In this document: positions 8,239-16,627 of the stretch, in pieces
Position numbering within the stretch: position 1 is the first letter of the stretch
How the letters are laid out: every line of letters starts with the position of its first letter
Origin: Oscillospiraceae bacterium
GTDB lineage: Bacteria; Bacillota; Clostridia; Oscillospirales; Oscillospiraceae
Direction: 5' to 3'
Length of the DNA: 64,000 nucleotides
Assembly: GCA_017415425.1 (NCBI GenBank)
Contig: JAFQGT010000016.1
Coordinates: forward strand, 62,001-126,000
The notes under the pieces: generated by a model
What the model saw: only the letters and a program-made list of their open reading frames with translations
What the model was told of the DNA's origin: nothing
Database searches by the model: none
Program-made: the position numbers and the translations under genes

Positions 8239-8313
8239 TTCAATGCATCCGCATAGCAGGTACATTTCGAAAATTTTTTTGGTGATTACAAATCCATAAA
8301 GTTATAATAATGA

Positions 8314-8341
8314 TTGATTTCTGCCCCAATTGGTGTATAAT
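8314..8341 (+). promoter_or_regulatory. Promoter for fic
   Basis: TTGATT (8314-8319), 16-base spacer, perfect TATAAT (8336-8341), 50 bp before the chosen start codon. Confidence 0.75.
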
Positions 8342-8354
8342 AGAGGCAGATAGT

Positions 8355-8378
8355 ACGCAAGTTAATACGCAAGTTAAT
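8355..8378 (+). repeat. Tandem 12-bp repeat in fic leader
   Basis: ACGCAAGTTAAT twice in perfect tandem, just after the predicted transcription start and before the GGAGG site of fic. It could be an operator or a slippage-prone leader. Confidence 0.85.
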
Positions 8379-8390
8379 GGAGGTGTTTTC

Positions 8391-9383
8391 TTGAAAGATT
8401 ACAAGCCGCCCTTTACGATTACAAATGAGATTTTGACCTATGTATCTTCCATTTCTGAAAAAGTAGGACGCATTACCGCAACCAGCAATATGGAGGCAAA
8501 GCCCCATCTGCGGAAGAATAACCGAATCAAATCCATTCATTCCTCTCTGCGGATTGAAGCAAGCTCCCTTTCTCTGGGGCAGGTACGAGATGTCATCAAC
8601 GGCAAGACTGTTCTTGGTGAGCAGAAAGAGATCCAGGAAGTCAAAAACGCCTATGCCGCCTATGAGAAGCTGGCTGAGATCGATCCATTCAACATTCAGG
8701 ATCTAAAAACTTTCCACGGCATCATTACCAAATACATTGTAGATGAGTCCGGTGATTTCCGTCGTGGTGAAGAAGGCGTCTTTAATGGTGACCAGTGCAT
8801 TTTTATGGCACCGCCTGCAAAGTTCGTCCCCCAGCTAATGGATGACCTGTTTGGTTGGATGAAAACAGCGCAGGAAACGGTTCATCCGCTGATCATCAGC
8901 AGCGTGTTCCATTATGAGTTTGTGTTCATCCACCCCTTCTCCGACGGCAATGGCAGAATGGCGCGACTCTGGCACACTGCAATTCTTTCCAAGTGGAAGC
9001 CGGTTTTTGAGTATATTCCCATTGAAAGCCAGATCGAGAGATTCCAGGAGGACTACTATAACGCAATTGCCAAGTGCCACATTGACGGTGAGTCTACTGC
9101 GTTCATTGCGTTTATGCTCTCCCAGATCGATAAGATCCTGGACGATATCTCTGTTCAAATCTCCGAAGACAATGAGCAGCTTTCGGAATACGTCAAACGA
9201 CTGCTGGATATTATGGAGTATGACACGCCCTACACCAGCGCAGCATTGATGGAAAAGCTGGGACTTAAATCCAAGGAGGGTTTCCGCAGAAATTATCTGC
9301 GCCCTGCCATCGAGCTAAATCTGATTCACATGACAATCCCGGATAAACCGAACAGTAAAAACCAGAGATATATAAAACTCTAA
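8391..9383 (+). CDS. Fic family protein (AMP transferase type)
   Basis: 330 residues. The Fic core motif HPFSDGNGRMAR, which transfers AMP (or another nucleotide phosphate group) to a hydroxyl on a target protein, is at about residues 183-194. Upstream, SLRIEA near residue 50 matches the inhibitory helix motif (S/T)xxxE(G/N) with Ala at the last position, so this is likely a self-inhibited class II Fic protein. A C-terminal winged-helix-like segment follows (about 265-330). The TTG at 8391, 7 bases after GGAGG, is the best start; an upstream ATG at 8310 lies within the promoter. Likely a stress or toxin-like regulator; no antitoxin gene is adjacent. Confidence 0.9.
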   Translation: MKDYKPPFTITNEILTYVSSISEKVGRITATSNMEAKPHLRKNNRIKSIHSSLRIEASSLSLGQVRDVINGKTVLGEQKEIQEVKNAYAAYEKLAEIDPFNIQDLKTFHGIITKYIVDESGDFRRGEEGVFNGDQCIFMAPPAKFVPQLMDDLFGWMKTAQETVHPLIISSVFHYEFVFIHPFSDGNGRMARLWHTAILSKWKPVFEYIPIESQIERFQEDYYNAIAKCHIDGESTAFIAFMLSQIDKILDDISVQISEDNEQLSEYVKRLLDIMEYDTPYTSAALMEKLGLKSKEGFRRNYLRPAIELNLIHMTIPDKPNSKNQRYIKL

Positions 9384-9406
9384 TCAAACGAAATCAAATC
9401 TATGAT

Positions 9407-9450
9407 AACTGTTGGGGTCAGGCGCATATCGCCTGACCCCAACAGTTTTT
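9407..9450 (+). terminator. Terminator of fic
   Basis: 18-bp perfect stem around GTTGGGGTCAGGCG (9407-9424 with 9430-9447), 5-base loop, T-rich end. Confidence 0.93.
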
Positions 9451-9839
9451 AATAATTCAAATCCCAACTAGTTTATCACTATCGCGCCTTGTGTTACCGC
9501 AGGATCCACCATATCAGAGTTGCTATCGTAGATTGCATTGTCATTCCTAAGATGCAGATCGGATATATACCAAGTTCTGCGCCTTCTGCAATTTCGAAGG
9601 TAAGGATCAACATTTCATCATCCATCACTTCTCTGATTTCACTCCCATAATAGGCGAAATTACAACTGATGTATCAGCGGCCGACCGACTGCACATTCCT
9701 CTTAGGAATACAAGGTTGCAGCCAGTAAACAAAACATACCAGCATTCATACCAAATAATGATACCCTATAAACAAAGAAGGATTCCGTTTATATTCTCTA
9801 TTATATTCCACACCGCAAGCCAAAGAATTGTAACGCACC
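9451..9839. other. Gap without a recognisable gene
   Basis: The only coding possibility is a 43-codon minus-strand frame at 9494-9625, acidic at its start and hydrophobic at its end (…WWILR). It has no convincing ribosome site and no family I know; it may be a gene remnant. The rest is AT-rich with nothing evident. Confidence 0.4.
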
Positions 9840-10541
9840 TTAATAAAATTCCTTCAAATCCTCCAAACGCAATAGCATTGGCTTATTTCCTGTCGCAGCT
9901 CCGGTATCAATGCAAATCCAGCTTTTCGTTTTGATTACCTTCCCCCTATATTGTTCGCCAAAGAATTCTGTTGGAGTATGGCCAAATACAACTACAGCAT
10001 CGTCAAAATACTGTGTATCCATAGTTGGCCGAGCCCAAAGCAGTTCGTCAGGCGTGTAATAGTTAAGCGGTCTACTGGGATGAAAATTCTCCAATCCGGC
10101 ATGAACCAAGATAAAATTTTTGCCGCCGATAGTTACTGTGTCGTAAAGGGGTGCGTCTCTCAGATAATCCAGGATCCCCTCCATGACATCCGGCTCTTCT
10201 TTTAGAAACTTACGCAATCCCGATAGAGTGGGTGTTGCACCATTGGAGAGCCACACGTTGAGTAAATTCATTTTTTCGATATCTAGCTTGGATAATCTTT
10301 CGTCCGTAACAGTCTCAAACAAGAAATCGCAGGATAGCAGCATTGCTTCGTGATTGCCGAGAATCAACTGGACATTCGGCTGTTCCGCCATCCAGCGCAA
10401 CAGTTCTGCTCCTTGCGCACCTCTATCGATTACATCACCGAGTACGAACAAAAAATCATTTTCGCTGAAACCCGCATCGTTTAAGAGATCAAGAAACAAA
10501 TTTAACGGATAGCCGTGAAGATCAGATGTCACATATATCAT
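9840..10541 (-). CDS. Metallophosphoesterase (PrpE/ApaH-like phosphatase)
   Basis: 233 residues of the calcineurin-like phosphoesterase fold. Metal-binding motifs appear in order: SDLHG (residues 6-10), GDVIDRG (about 35), GNHEAM (about 62), then VHAG and GHTPTEF. This is the layout of bacterial Ser/Thr protein phosphatases and diadenosine tetraphosphatases. A GGGGGA site precedes the ATG at 10541. It is an island cargo gene facing the Fic gene. A functional link, with the phosphatase opposing Fic or another modifier, is only a guess. Confidence 0.88.
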   Translation of the reverse strand: MIYVTSDLHGYPLNLFLDLLNDAGFSENDFLFVLGDVIDRGAQGAELLRWMAEQPNVQLILGNHEAMLLSCDFLFETVTDERLSKLDIEKMNLLNVWLSNGATPTLSGLRKFLKEEPDVMEGILDYLRDAPLYDTVTIGGKNFILVHAGLENFHPSRPLNYYTPDELLWARPTMDTQYFDDAVVVFGHTPTEFFGEQYRGKVIKTKSWICIDTGAATGNKPMLLRLEDLKEFY

Positions 10542-10607
10542 ACAAACGTGTCCCCCTATTATCTCTATTTATTTAATTATACGTTCAATGCAATACTTTG
10601 ACAAGAA

Positions 10608-10643
10608 ATATCGGGGCAACATAATAACATTGTTGCCCCAATA
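10608..10643. terminator. Hairpin, possible terminator
   Basis: Inverted repeat TCGGGGCAAC / GTTGCCCCAA with A/T-rich flanks in the gap between the repeat membrane protein and the phosphatase, both on the minus strand. Confidence 0.6.
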
Positions 10644-10732
10644 TCTAAATCAGTTTTCAATTGCCTATTGCGTCATTTATTCGTGCTGTATTTCCAATGT
10701 GCTTATTTTCTGCTATACAAACAGTAGGAGGA

Positions 10733-11377
10733 TTATTCTTTTCTACTGCGACCTTGCTCTACTCCAAATGCATCGTAGTTAGTATATGAACCATCTGCTT
10801 TTCTTTCAGAGTATCCTTGGTACACACCCCATTCGTCATAATGCTCCACGCGATCGCCCTTGTCTATCGAACGTCCTGTTTGTGTGCCCCAAAAGTCCGT
10901 ATGTATGATTTCCCCATTTTCTTTTCGTTCGCTATAAGAATGAGGTGTTCCCCAGTAGTCTGTATGCGTAGCCTTGTTGCCATTGTATGAGGTCTTACCA
11001 CCGGGTACACCGAAAAAGCTCTCATGCTGATAGTTTCCCATGTTGGATTCACTGGCTGATGGCTTCCCAATAGATTCCAATGTGGGTACATATGTATATT
11101 TCTCGCCTGTCACATCTTCATATGCCTTCTTGTAGGAATCTAACATTTGCCTATCAGCATCATCTTCGATGCCGTTTCGAATAATTGTCACTACCGCCCA
11201 AAGAGCTGCTATAATGGCGCAAATCCAAATAATAGTATCTGTACTCTCCTTAGACCATCCACAAAACAGCTGAAGTATTCCAAACACAATTGCTCCACCC
11301 ATAAAACCGCCTGCGCCACAAAGGGCACCAAACAAAGCTGCTTTGATCAATCTAAATATCCATCTGAATATGAACAT
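10733..11377 (-). CDS. Membrane protein with aromatic-Gly C-terminal repeats
   Basis: 214 residues; family not recognised. Two to three membrane segments lie within residues 1-63, then a hydrophilic stretch. About four tandem units of ~20 residues fill residues 135-214: HTDYWGTPHSYSERKENGE, HTDFWGTQTGRSIDKGDRV, HYDEWGVYQGYSERKADGS and NYDAFGVEQGRSRKE. The pattern (H/N)xD-aromatic-G..G.S suggests small beta turns. An AAGGAG site precedes the ATG. It follows the giant surface gene across a 13-bp hairpin and could be cotranscribed with it by read-through. Confidence 0.65.
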   Translation of the reverse strand: MFIFRWIFRLIKAALFGALCGAGGFMGGAIVFGILQLFCGWSKESTDTIIWICAIIAALWAVVTIIRNGIEDDADRQMLDSYKKAYEDVTGEKYTYVPTLESIGKPSASESNMGNYQHESFFGVPGGKTSYNGNKATHTDYWGTPHSYSERKENGEIIHTDFWGTQTGRSIDKGDRVEHYDEWGVYQGYSERKADGSYTNYDAFGVEQGRSRKE

Positions 11378-11400
11378 CGTTTTCTCCTTTTTATATACAG

Positions 11401-11428
11401 AAACCTATGCGGCAAGCCGCATAGGTTT
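11401..11428. terminator. Hairpin after the surface-protein operon
   Basis: Perfect 13-bp stem AAACCTATGCGGC / GCCGCATAGGTTT with a 2-base centre, between the giant gene and the repeat protein. There is no long T run on either side, so termination may be partial. Confidence 0.6.
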
Positions 11429-11457
11429 CTGCGAGCAGATTTATTATTTACTGCTAG

Positions 11458-14400
11458 TTACTTTGCTCTATACTGTACCCACTCTTGCACATTAGAGATA
11501 GTATCAGAAGCGGACACACTTGTGCTGCTTTCTAGATTTTCTATCTTTTGGTACTGGAACATCTTATAATAATCTGTGTAGGTACTTGTATAGTAATCAA
11601 ACCGATAGAAATAACTGCTTCTTGCATTCACGCCTGTGCAATTATACCACAAATATTGACCATGGCCTTGATTCCAGTTGTTATACTCCGCAGCATATGC
11701 CTTAGTGGACTTAAATGCTTGGAAGTATTGATATTTATAATTTGCACACTGTGAACCAACTGCTGCAGCGGATGCATAACCGGATTTATAGTAAATGGCT
11801 CTATTCAAGTATCCTGTTGATGTACCTGTGCTATACATCCAATGCCAATAAACATAGCCTGCCCAACTGTTCGATACTGTACGTTTCGTCGTTTCAGTTT
11901 CTGAATTGGTATATGCCGACTTCATGAACGAAGTGTAAATAGAATTACCTGTATCAAATCCACTGGGGAACGAAGCATAATTGGCAGAACCTGTTCCTGA
12001 TTGTACCCAATAACTTCCCGTCTGTGTATAGCCAGCCAACGAAGTTTCTCTGGATTCTGTTGTTGTAGTCTTGGTATAACTCCATTTGCGATTTAACACT
12101 TGTGCGCCAGCAGGTAAATCAGATGCCTTAACCCAGCCAGAGGTTGCATTTAATGTGGCCGTTGCATAAATATCCGAAGATGTTACATCCTTAGTGACGG
12201 TTACCGAATCAACGCCGCGGCTTGTGATTGTGTAATAATCTGCCTTTGTGTAGGTCACTTGCAAGGTGTCACCATAGTAGATCTTCGCACCACTGCTTAG
12301 AGTTTCGGTGGCAGCACCTGCATTGGGAGAACTGGTACGCTTAACTGTGATGGTGTAACCAGTACCGGTGTTCCAGGATGCGCTATAGGCGTTTACTGTC
12401 CACTGTGCGTACAACGTATGGTTAGCAGCAGCAGTAACCGTTGTAGTATTTTCGACCTTTGTGCCACCGGTAGCGGCTGTGTACCAGCCATTAAAGGTGT
12501 AGCCAGTTCTGGTGGGAACAGGCATATCCCCGTAGGATTCACCGTAAATAACTTCTTTGGATTCAACAGAGGTACTACCACCATTAGCATCGAAAGACAC
12601 GGTAAACTCATTCAGTTTCCACTTTGCATACAAGGTCATATCGCTTGTGACTGGTGTCTCAAAACTGAATGCCGTTGTTAGCTCTTCATCTGTGTACCAC
12701 CCCAGGAAGGAATAGTGTTCTTTTTCGGGGGGCACAGGAGCAGTCAGCTTTGTATCATACCCAATAGCAACCGGGTCTATGGCAGTTCCATCATTTGTAT
12801 CAAACGTTACTGTTACTTTGCCCAGATACTTTACATACTCACCCTCAGTAATTGTTTTTACATTTTCAGGATATTTGAGCATACCTGTATTGGTAATTTC
12901 ACCGCATACAAGGTAGTTGCCGCTAAAGTCCAGCGTTCCAGTTATGCCAGCGTTCGCCTTAGACAGTGTTACATTCTTACTCAGGACGGAATTGCCGCTA
13001 TTAGATGTTAGGATTACATTGCGATACAGCTTCAGGGCTGTATGTTCTGCAGTCAGGCACAGCGCAAGTCCGGGAGCATTTTCAACAGTCACTCTTGCCA
13101 GTGTTACTGTTTCTGAAGAGAAATTCAATGGGATGTCCTTATTCTCCGTGAGCGTTATGTTGCTGATAAATGTTTCCGCAGCATCAGACTTGATCTTAAG
13201 ACCGCTGAAGGTCTTACCACCACCGATCAGTTTAAAATACTCGGTTGCGCTTGTCACTTCCTTGGTGCCGGTGTAATCATCTGTAAGCTTTGTCAGATCA
13301 ACAGTGATTTTCTTTGCACCGGAATTTACAGCAGCATCGGCAACAGCAGCATCATAGGCCATAACTGCAATTTCGTTTACGCCTTCAAATGCGCCTTCCC
13401 CAAGTTCTGTGACCATATTGTCGATCATAAATGCAGAATACTCGGTCTCGCCCTTGCTGTTGACAAATTTACCCAGATTTACACAGTCCTTAAAAGCGCC
13501 TTTCCCGATTTTTGTAACGCCGTAGGCAATGACGGTTTCCAGATTTGTACAACCCTCAAATGCATAGTCGGGAATTTCTGTTACATACATCGGTAAAATG
13601 ACTGTTTTAATTTCTGTATTTCCTCTGAATGCATTGGCATCAAAGCTTGTAACCACAACAGGATCACTGGTGTCATCCAAGTTGTCCACGCCTAAATACT
13701 GAGGAACGACAACATCACCAGTAAAGTCTTCGACAGCCTCAAAACCTCTTACGCAACCATAGCCATCTTCGCCGACCTCGATTTCCAGACCTTCTGTCTG
13801 ACCAGTGACACCGGCAATATATTCGTTTACTTCGTAAGGAATTTCAAAAGTAACGAGGCCGTTTTCACAATCCTTAAAGGAAGGATCCTTCAGAGAATAA
13901 TCCCAGTAAGCGTAAGTATCATCCTCAAGGACGTTGAAGGTATATGTATAATAAGAAGCTGTTGCGATGTCGTAGCCGACAACGCCGTAGACATGCACGA
14001 TACCGGCTTCGACCAGTCTGTGGTTGCCCACATGGTCATCCTTATGAGCCTCGACATGCACATTTTCCTTGGACATATACTCAGAAACTGTCACAGAGTT
14101 GGAGTAACCGGTTTCATCACTGGTCACACCAGAGACGCTCTCAGTATTTTCCTTTGCGCCGTTCAAGGACTTGCTGATGTTGTAGGTAGTGGTGCTTCCG
14201 ATTTCTTTTGCAATTGCTTCAGCGATAGAGGTCTCCTGACTCATCTGCTCGCTCTTTTCATAGCTGTTTGTGGAATTCCAGTTTGTGGAATTGCTTGTTA
14301 CAGCATTGTAGTAGGCAGAGCTGCTGCTTGAAAAATCAGTGCCCACAAAGCTCGAAGAATTTGTATCCACGTGGAAGGCTTCATTATCCTTTCTGCCAGA

Positions 14401-16605
14401 AGAAACCTTCGCGTCAGCAGTTATGGTTGTGGTGTTTTTCACGCCGGCTTCAACCTTTGCAATGCCAACTGGAGCAGAAACACCGGCGCTCACTTCTGTT
14501 TCATTCTTAAAGCCCGTGCTGAGCTCTGCATCGCAATACTTCTCTGTTGACTTGTCGTAGGAAGTATTGATACCGAAGGAATCCTCGGTTGTCACTCTTG
14601 CAGAGTTGGAACTGGTGCTTCCGGATTCCATGCTGGAATAAGAGGAACCGCCTTCGCTATTACTTATGAAGTATGCATTGCCGACCACATTACCCTTGGA
14701 ATCGACTCTTTCCTCCGAATGGACCTGCTTGGTAGAATCTTCTTGACTTTCGCTCATTATGTCATTCCATCCCTCGGACAGCGTCCATCCAGAGCTGCGA
14801 GTGGTAGCATTGGCGACAGTCTTAGCAATGTTCTGAGCATCTTCTCTGGAAAATTCCGTTTTCAGTGTTGTTGTATCCACAAAGTCAACGGTGGTGTTTT
14901 GGTACATAACCTTGTCACCATTCTCACGCTGATATGTATACAACGGAACATTGTCGATTTTTCCGATATTGTAGACAAACAGGAACTGTTTGCGTTCATT
15001 ATCCTCTATGATAATGGGATCGCCGTAATCTGCGTAACTCGTTGCACGGTTACGGTCAGATGTCCAGTTTGCGCGAAGTGTTACATTCTCCGCTGTGCCG
15101 GGCTTAATTTCATTAACAATAAAGCCATCATCATTGGACCAGCCTACAAAGGTATACTTATAGGCGGTGGGATTTGTCAGTGTCAACCCGGTATCGATGG
15201 TGTATTTTGCCTTATTTTTAAGTTCTTCGCCGCCATAGGTCGTATATACATCTACATCCGGTGTGTCGAATGTTACGGTATACACATTCTGCGTCCACTT
15301 AGCATATAGAACCAACTCTTGTGTACTGCCCTTGGGGATAACATCCCATCTTGTGCCGTGTTGGTCTACCCAGCCATCAAAGGTATATCCGGGGGAAGAC
15401 AAGGGCTGGAGGATTACCATCTCACTTTCTTTGTAGGTAGCCGAATTAGGATTTTCGATCACTTGCTTTTGCAAATAAGCATCGCCCTGATCAATGTAAT
15501 CACCAGCTGCCAGGAAGTATGTAATGGTATGCTCCTTGGGCTGAAGCTTTTCGATTACGGTTTGCTCTACCACCCATTCACCGCAAACAGAACACTTAAT
15601 GCCGTCAGTTAGGCCTTCCTTTTCCGTTGTCGCAGCATAGCCAGGAACGGAAACCTCCGTATGGTTATTTGCTACCTTAAGAACAGCATTGCACTTGGTA
15701 CAGGTTTGTGCTTCGGTGCAGGTAGGTTCAGCACCCGGCTGATGTCCCAACGCCTGGACAACAACATCCTCAAACTTGATCTCGGTGGTACCAGCTTCAT
15801 TACTAAAATACTTTCCACACTTGGAACAATTCCAGTAAGCAATGTTGCCATTCTCTGTACAGGTAGCCGCATCCTCAGCAACATAATTTAACGAGTGTAC
15901 GCAATTTTCAAAAAGAGGATATTCCTCTTCTCCGAACAGAATATGATACAGCAAATATACAGCATCGTTACTGTCTGTTTTGCCATTGCCATCTATGTCG
16001 CCACTTTGCTTTATCGGATACTCTTCCTTACCAAACAAAGTGTGATACAGAAGATAAACAGCATCATCACTGTTCTTCTTTTCATTACTATCCATGTCCC
16101 CGCGAATTTCATTTCTGATTTCCACATTGCCCGGGACCACTGTAACCGCTACGGAAACCTCATCACCATTTTCATCCATCGTTTTGAGTATGACTGAGCA
16201 AGAAATACTAACATCAGAATCTATAACAGCACTGTTAATTTTGAATGTCATTTTCAAAACAGGGCCGTTAGCATCCGTGTTTTCTCCAAAGGTCAGAACG
16301 CCACGACCCTGTGAGGAATTCCAGTTCTTGATTTCAGCATCGCACAACCACTCAACATTGATTAATGTCATTTTACTTGCATCATAAGTAATATCAGAAA
16401 TCGCCATGCTTTTGACAACTGGAGCATTATCGAGCGTAGCAACCAATTCCACAGTTTCCCCCGGCAACGCATCTGCTGTCTCAATTACCACTTTGGCCCC
16501 TGTTGCAGCAGCCACTTGAATCGCAGAGATTGGCACCATTGACAGCACCATAACGACCAACAAAAAGACCGCTGTTATCCTTGTTGAAATTTTTCTTAAC
16601 CGCAC
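11458..16605 (-). CDS. Giant secreted multidomain protein: cohesin-like, dockerin, InlB-type repeats, LRR
   Basis: 1715 residues. Approximate order: signal peptide 1-34; cohesin-like beta domain 36-165; duplicated dockerin type I region 170-235 (second copy DIDGNGKTDSNDAVYLLY has a canonical calcium loop, the first is degenerate); Cys-rich GHxPG/CxxC segments 235-360; two InlB/Listeria-Bacteroides-type repeats 370-535 (ending YAKWT, RANWT); a Ser/Thr-rich alternating beta region 540-900; BspA-like leucine-rich repeats 960-1070; two more InlB-type repeats 1265-1400 (YAKWK, YAQWT); a Tyr/Trp/Ser-rich C-terminal domain 1470-1715. There is no LPxTG or other sorting signal. The start is GTG, 8 bases after AGGAGG. 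It lies 22 bp downstream of the collagen-like gene and is probably controlled by the same promoter switch. Likely an adhesin or matrix protein; a toxin-like role for the middle region is possible. Confidence 0.8.
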   Translation of the reverse strand: MRLRKISTRITAVFLLVVMVLSMVPISAIQVAAATGAKVVIETADALPGETVELVATLDNAPVVKSMAISDITYDASKMTLINVEWLCDAEIKNWNSSQGRGVLTFGENTDANGPVLKMTFKINSAVIDSDVSISCSVILKTMDENGDEVSVAVTVVPGNVEIRNEIRGDMDSNEKKNSDDAVYLLYHTLFGKEEYPIKQSGDIDGNGKTDSNDAVYLLYHILFGEEEYPLFENCVHSLNYVAEDAATCTENGNIAYWNCSKCGKYFSNEAGTTEIKFEDVVVQALGHQPGAEPTCTEAQTCTKCNAVLKVANNHTEVSVPGYAATTEKEGLTDGIKCSVCGEWVVEQTVIEKLQPKEHTITYFLAAGDYIDQGDAYLQKQVIENPNSATYKESEMVILQPLSSPGYTFDGWVDQHGTRWDVIPKGSTQELVLYAKWTQNVYTVTFDTPDVDVYTTYGGEELKNKAKYTIDTGLTLTNPTAYKYTFVGWSNDDGFIVNEIKPGTAENVTLRANWTSDRNRATSYADYGDPIIIEDNERKQFLFVYNIGKIDNVPLYTYQRENGDKVMYQNTTVDFVDTTTLKTEFSREDAQNIAKTVANATTRSSGWTLSEGWNDIMSESQEDSTKQVHSEERVDSKGNVVGNAYFISNSEGGSSYSSMESGSTSSNSARVTTEDSFGINTSYDKSTEKYCDAELSTGFKNETEVSAGVSAPVGIAKVEAGVKNTTTITADAKVSSGRKDNEAFHVDTNSSSFVGTDFSSSSSAYYNAVTSNSTNWNSTNSYEKSEQMSQETSIAEAIAKEIGSTTTYNISKSLNGAKENTESVSGVTSDETGYSNSVTVSEYMSKENVHVEAHKDDHVGNHRLVEAGIVHVYGVVGYDIATASYYTYTFNVLEDDTYAYWDYSLKDPSFKDCENGLVTFEIPYEVNEYIAGVTGQTEGLEIEVGEDGYGCVRGFEAVEDFTGDVVVPQYLGVDNLDDTSDPVVVTSFDANAFRGNTEIKTVILPMYVTEIPDYAFEGCTNLETVIAYGVTKIGKGAFKDCVNLGKFVNSKGETEYSAFMIDNMVTELGEGAFEGVNEIAVMAYDAAVADAAVNSGAKKITVDLTKLTDDYTGTKEVTSATEYFKLIGGGKTFSGLKIKSDAAETFISNITLTENKDIPLNFSSETVTLARVTVENAPGLALCLTAEHTALKLYRNVILTSNSGNSVLSKNVTLSKANAGITGTLDFSGNYLVCGEITNTGMLKYPENVKTITEGEYVKYLGKVTVTFDTNDGTAIDPVAIGYDTKLTAPVPPEKEHYSFLGWYTDEELTTAFSFETPVTSDMTLYAKWKLNEFTVSFDANGGSTSVESKEVIYGESYGDMPVPTRTGYTFNGWYTAATGGTKVENTTTVTAAANHTLYAQWTVNAYSASWNTGTGYTITVKRTSSPNAGAATETLSSGAKIYYGDTLQVTYTKADYYTITSRGVDSVTVTKDVTSSDIYATATLNATSGWVKASDLPAGAQVLNRKWSYTKTTTTESRETSLAGYTQTGSYWVQSGTGSANYASFPSGFDTGNSIYTSFMKSAYTNSETETTKRTVSNSWAGYVYWHWMYSTGTSTGYLNRAIYYKSGYASAAAVGSQCANYKYQYFQAFKSTKAYAAEYNNWNQGHGQYLWYNCTGVNARSSYFYRFDYYTSTYTDYYKMFQYQKIENLESSTSVSASDTISNVQEWVQYRAK

Positions 16606-16627
16606 AATGAGTTCCTCCTTTACATGA

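Larger units (their letters stand above)
8101..8390. other. Left end of island, noncoding
   Basis: No gene seen. It holds the arm-type repeats, an ACCAC motif recurring about every 10-11 bases at 8187-8213, the fic promoter and a 12-bp tandem repeat. These are described separately where they matter. Confidence 0.6.
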
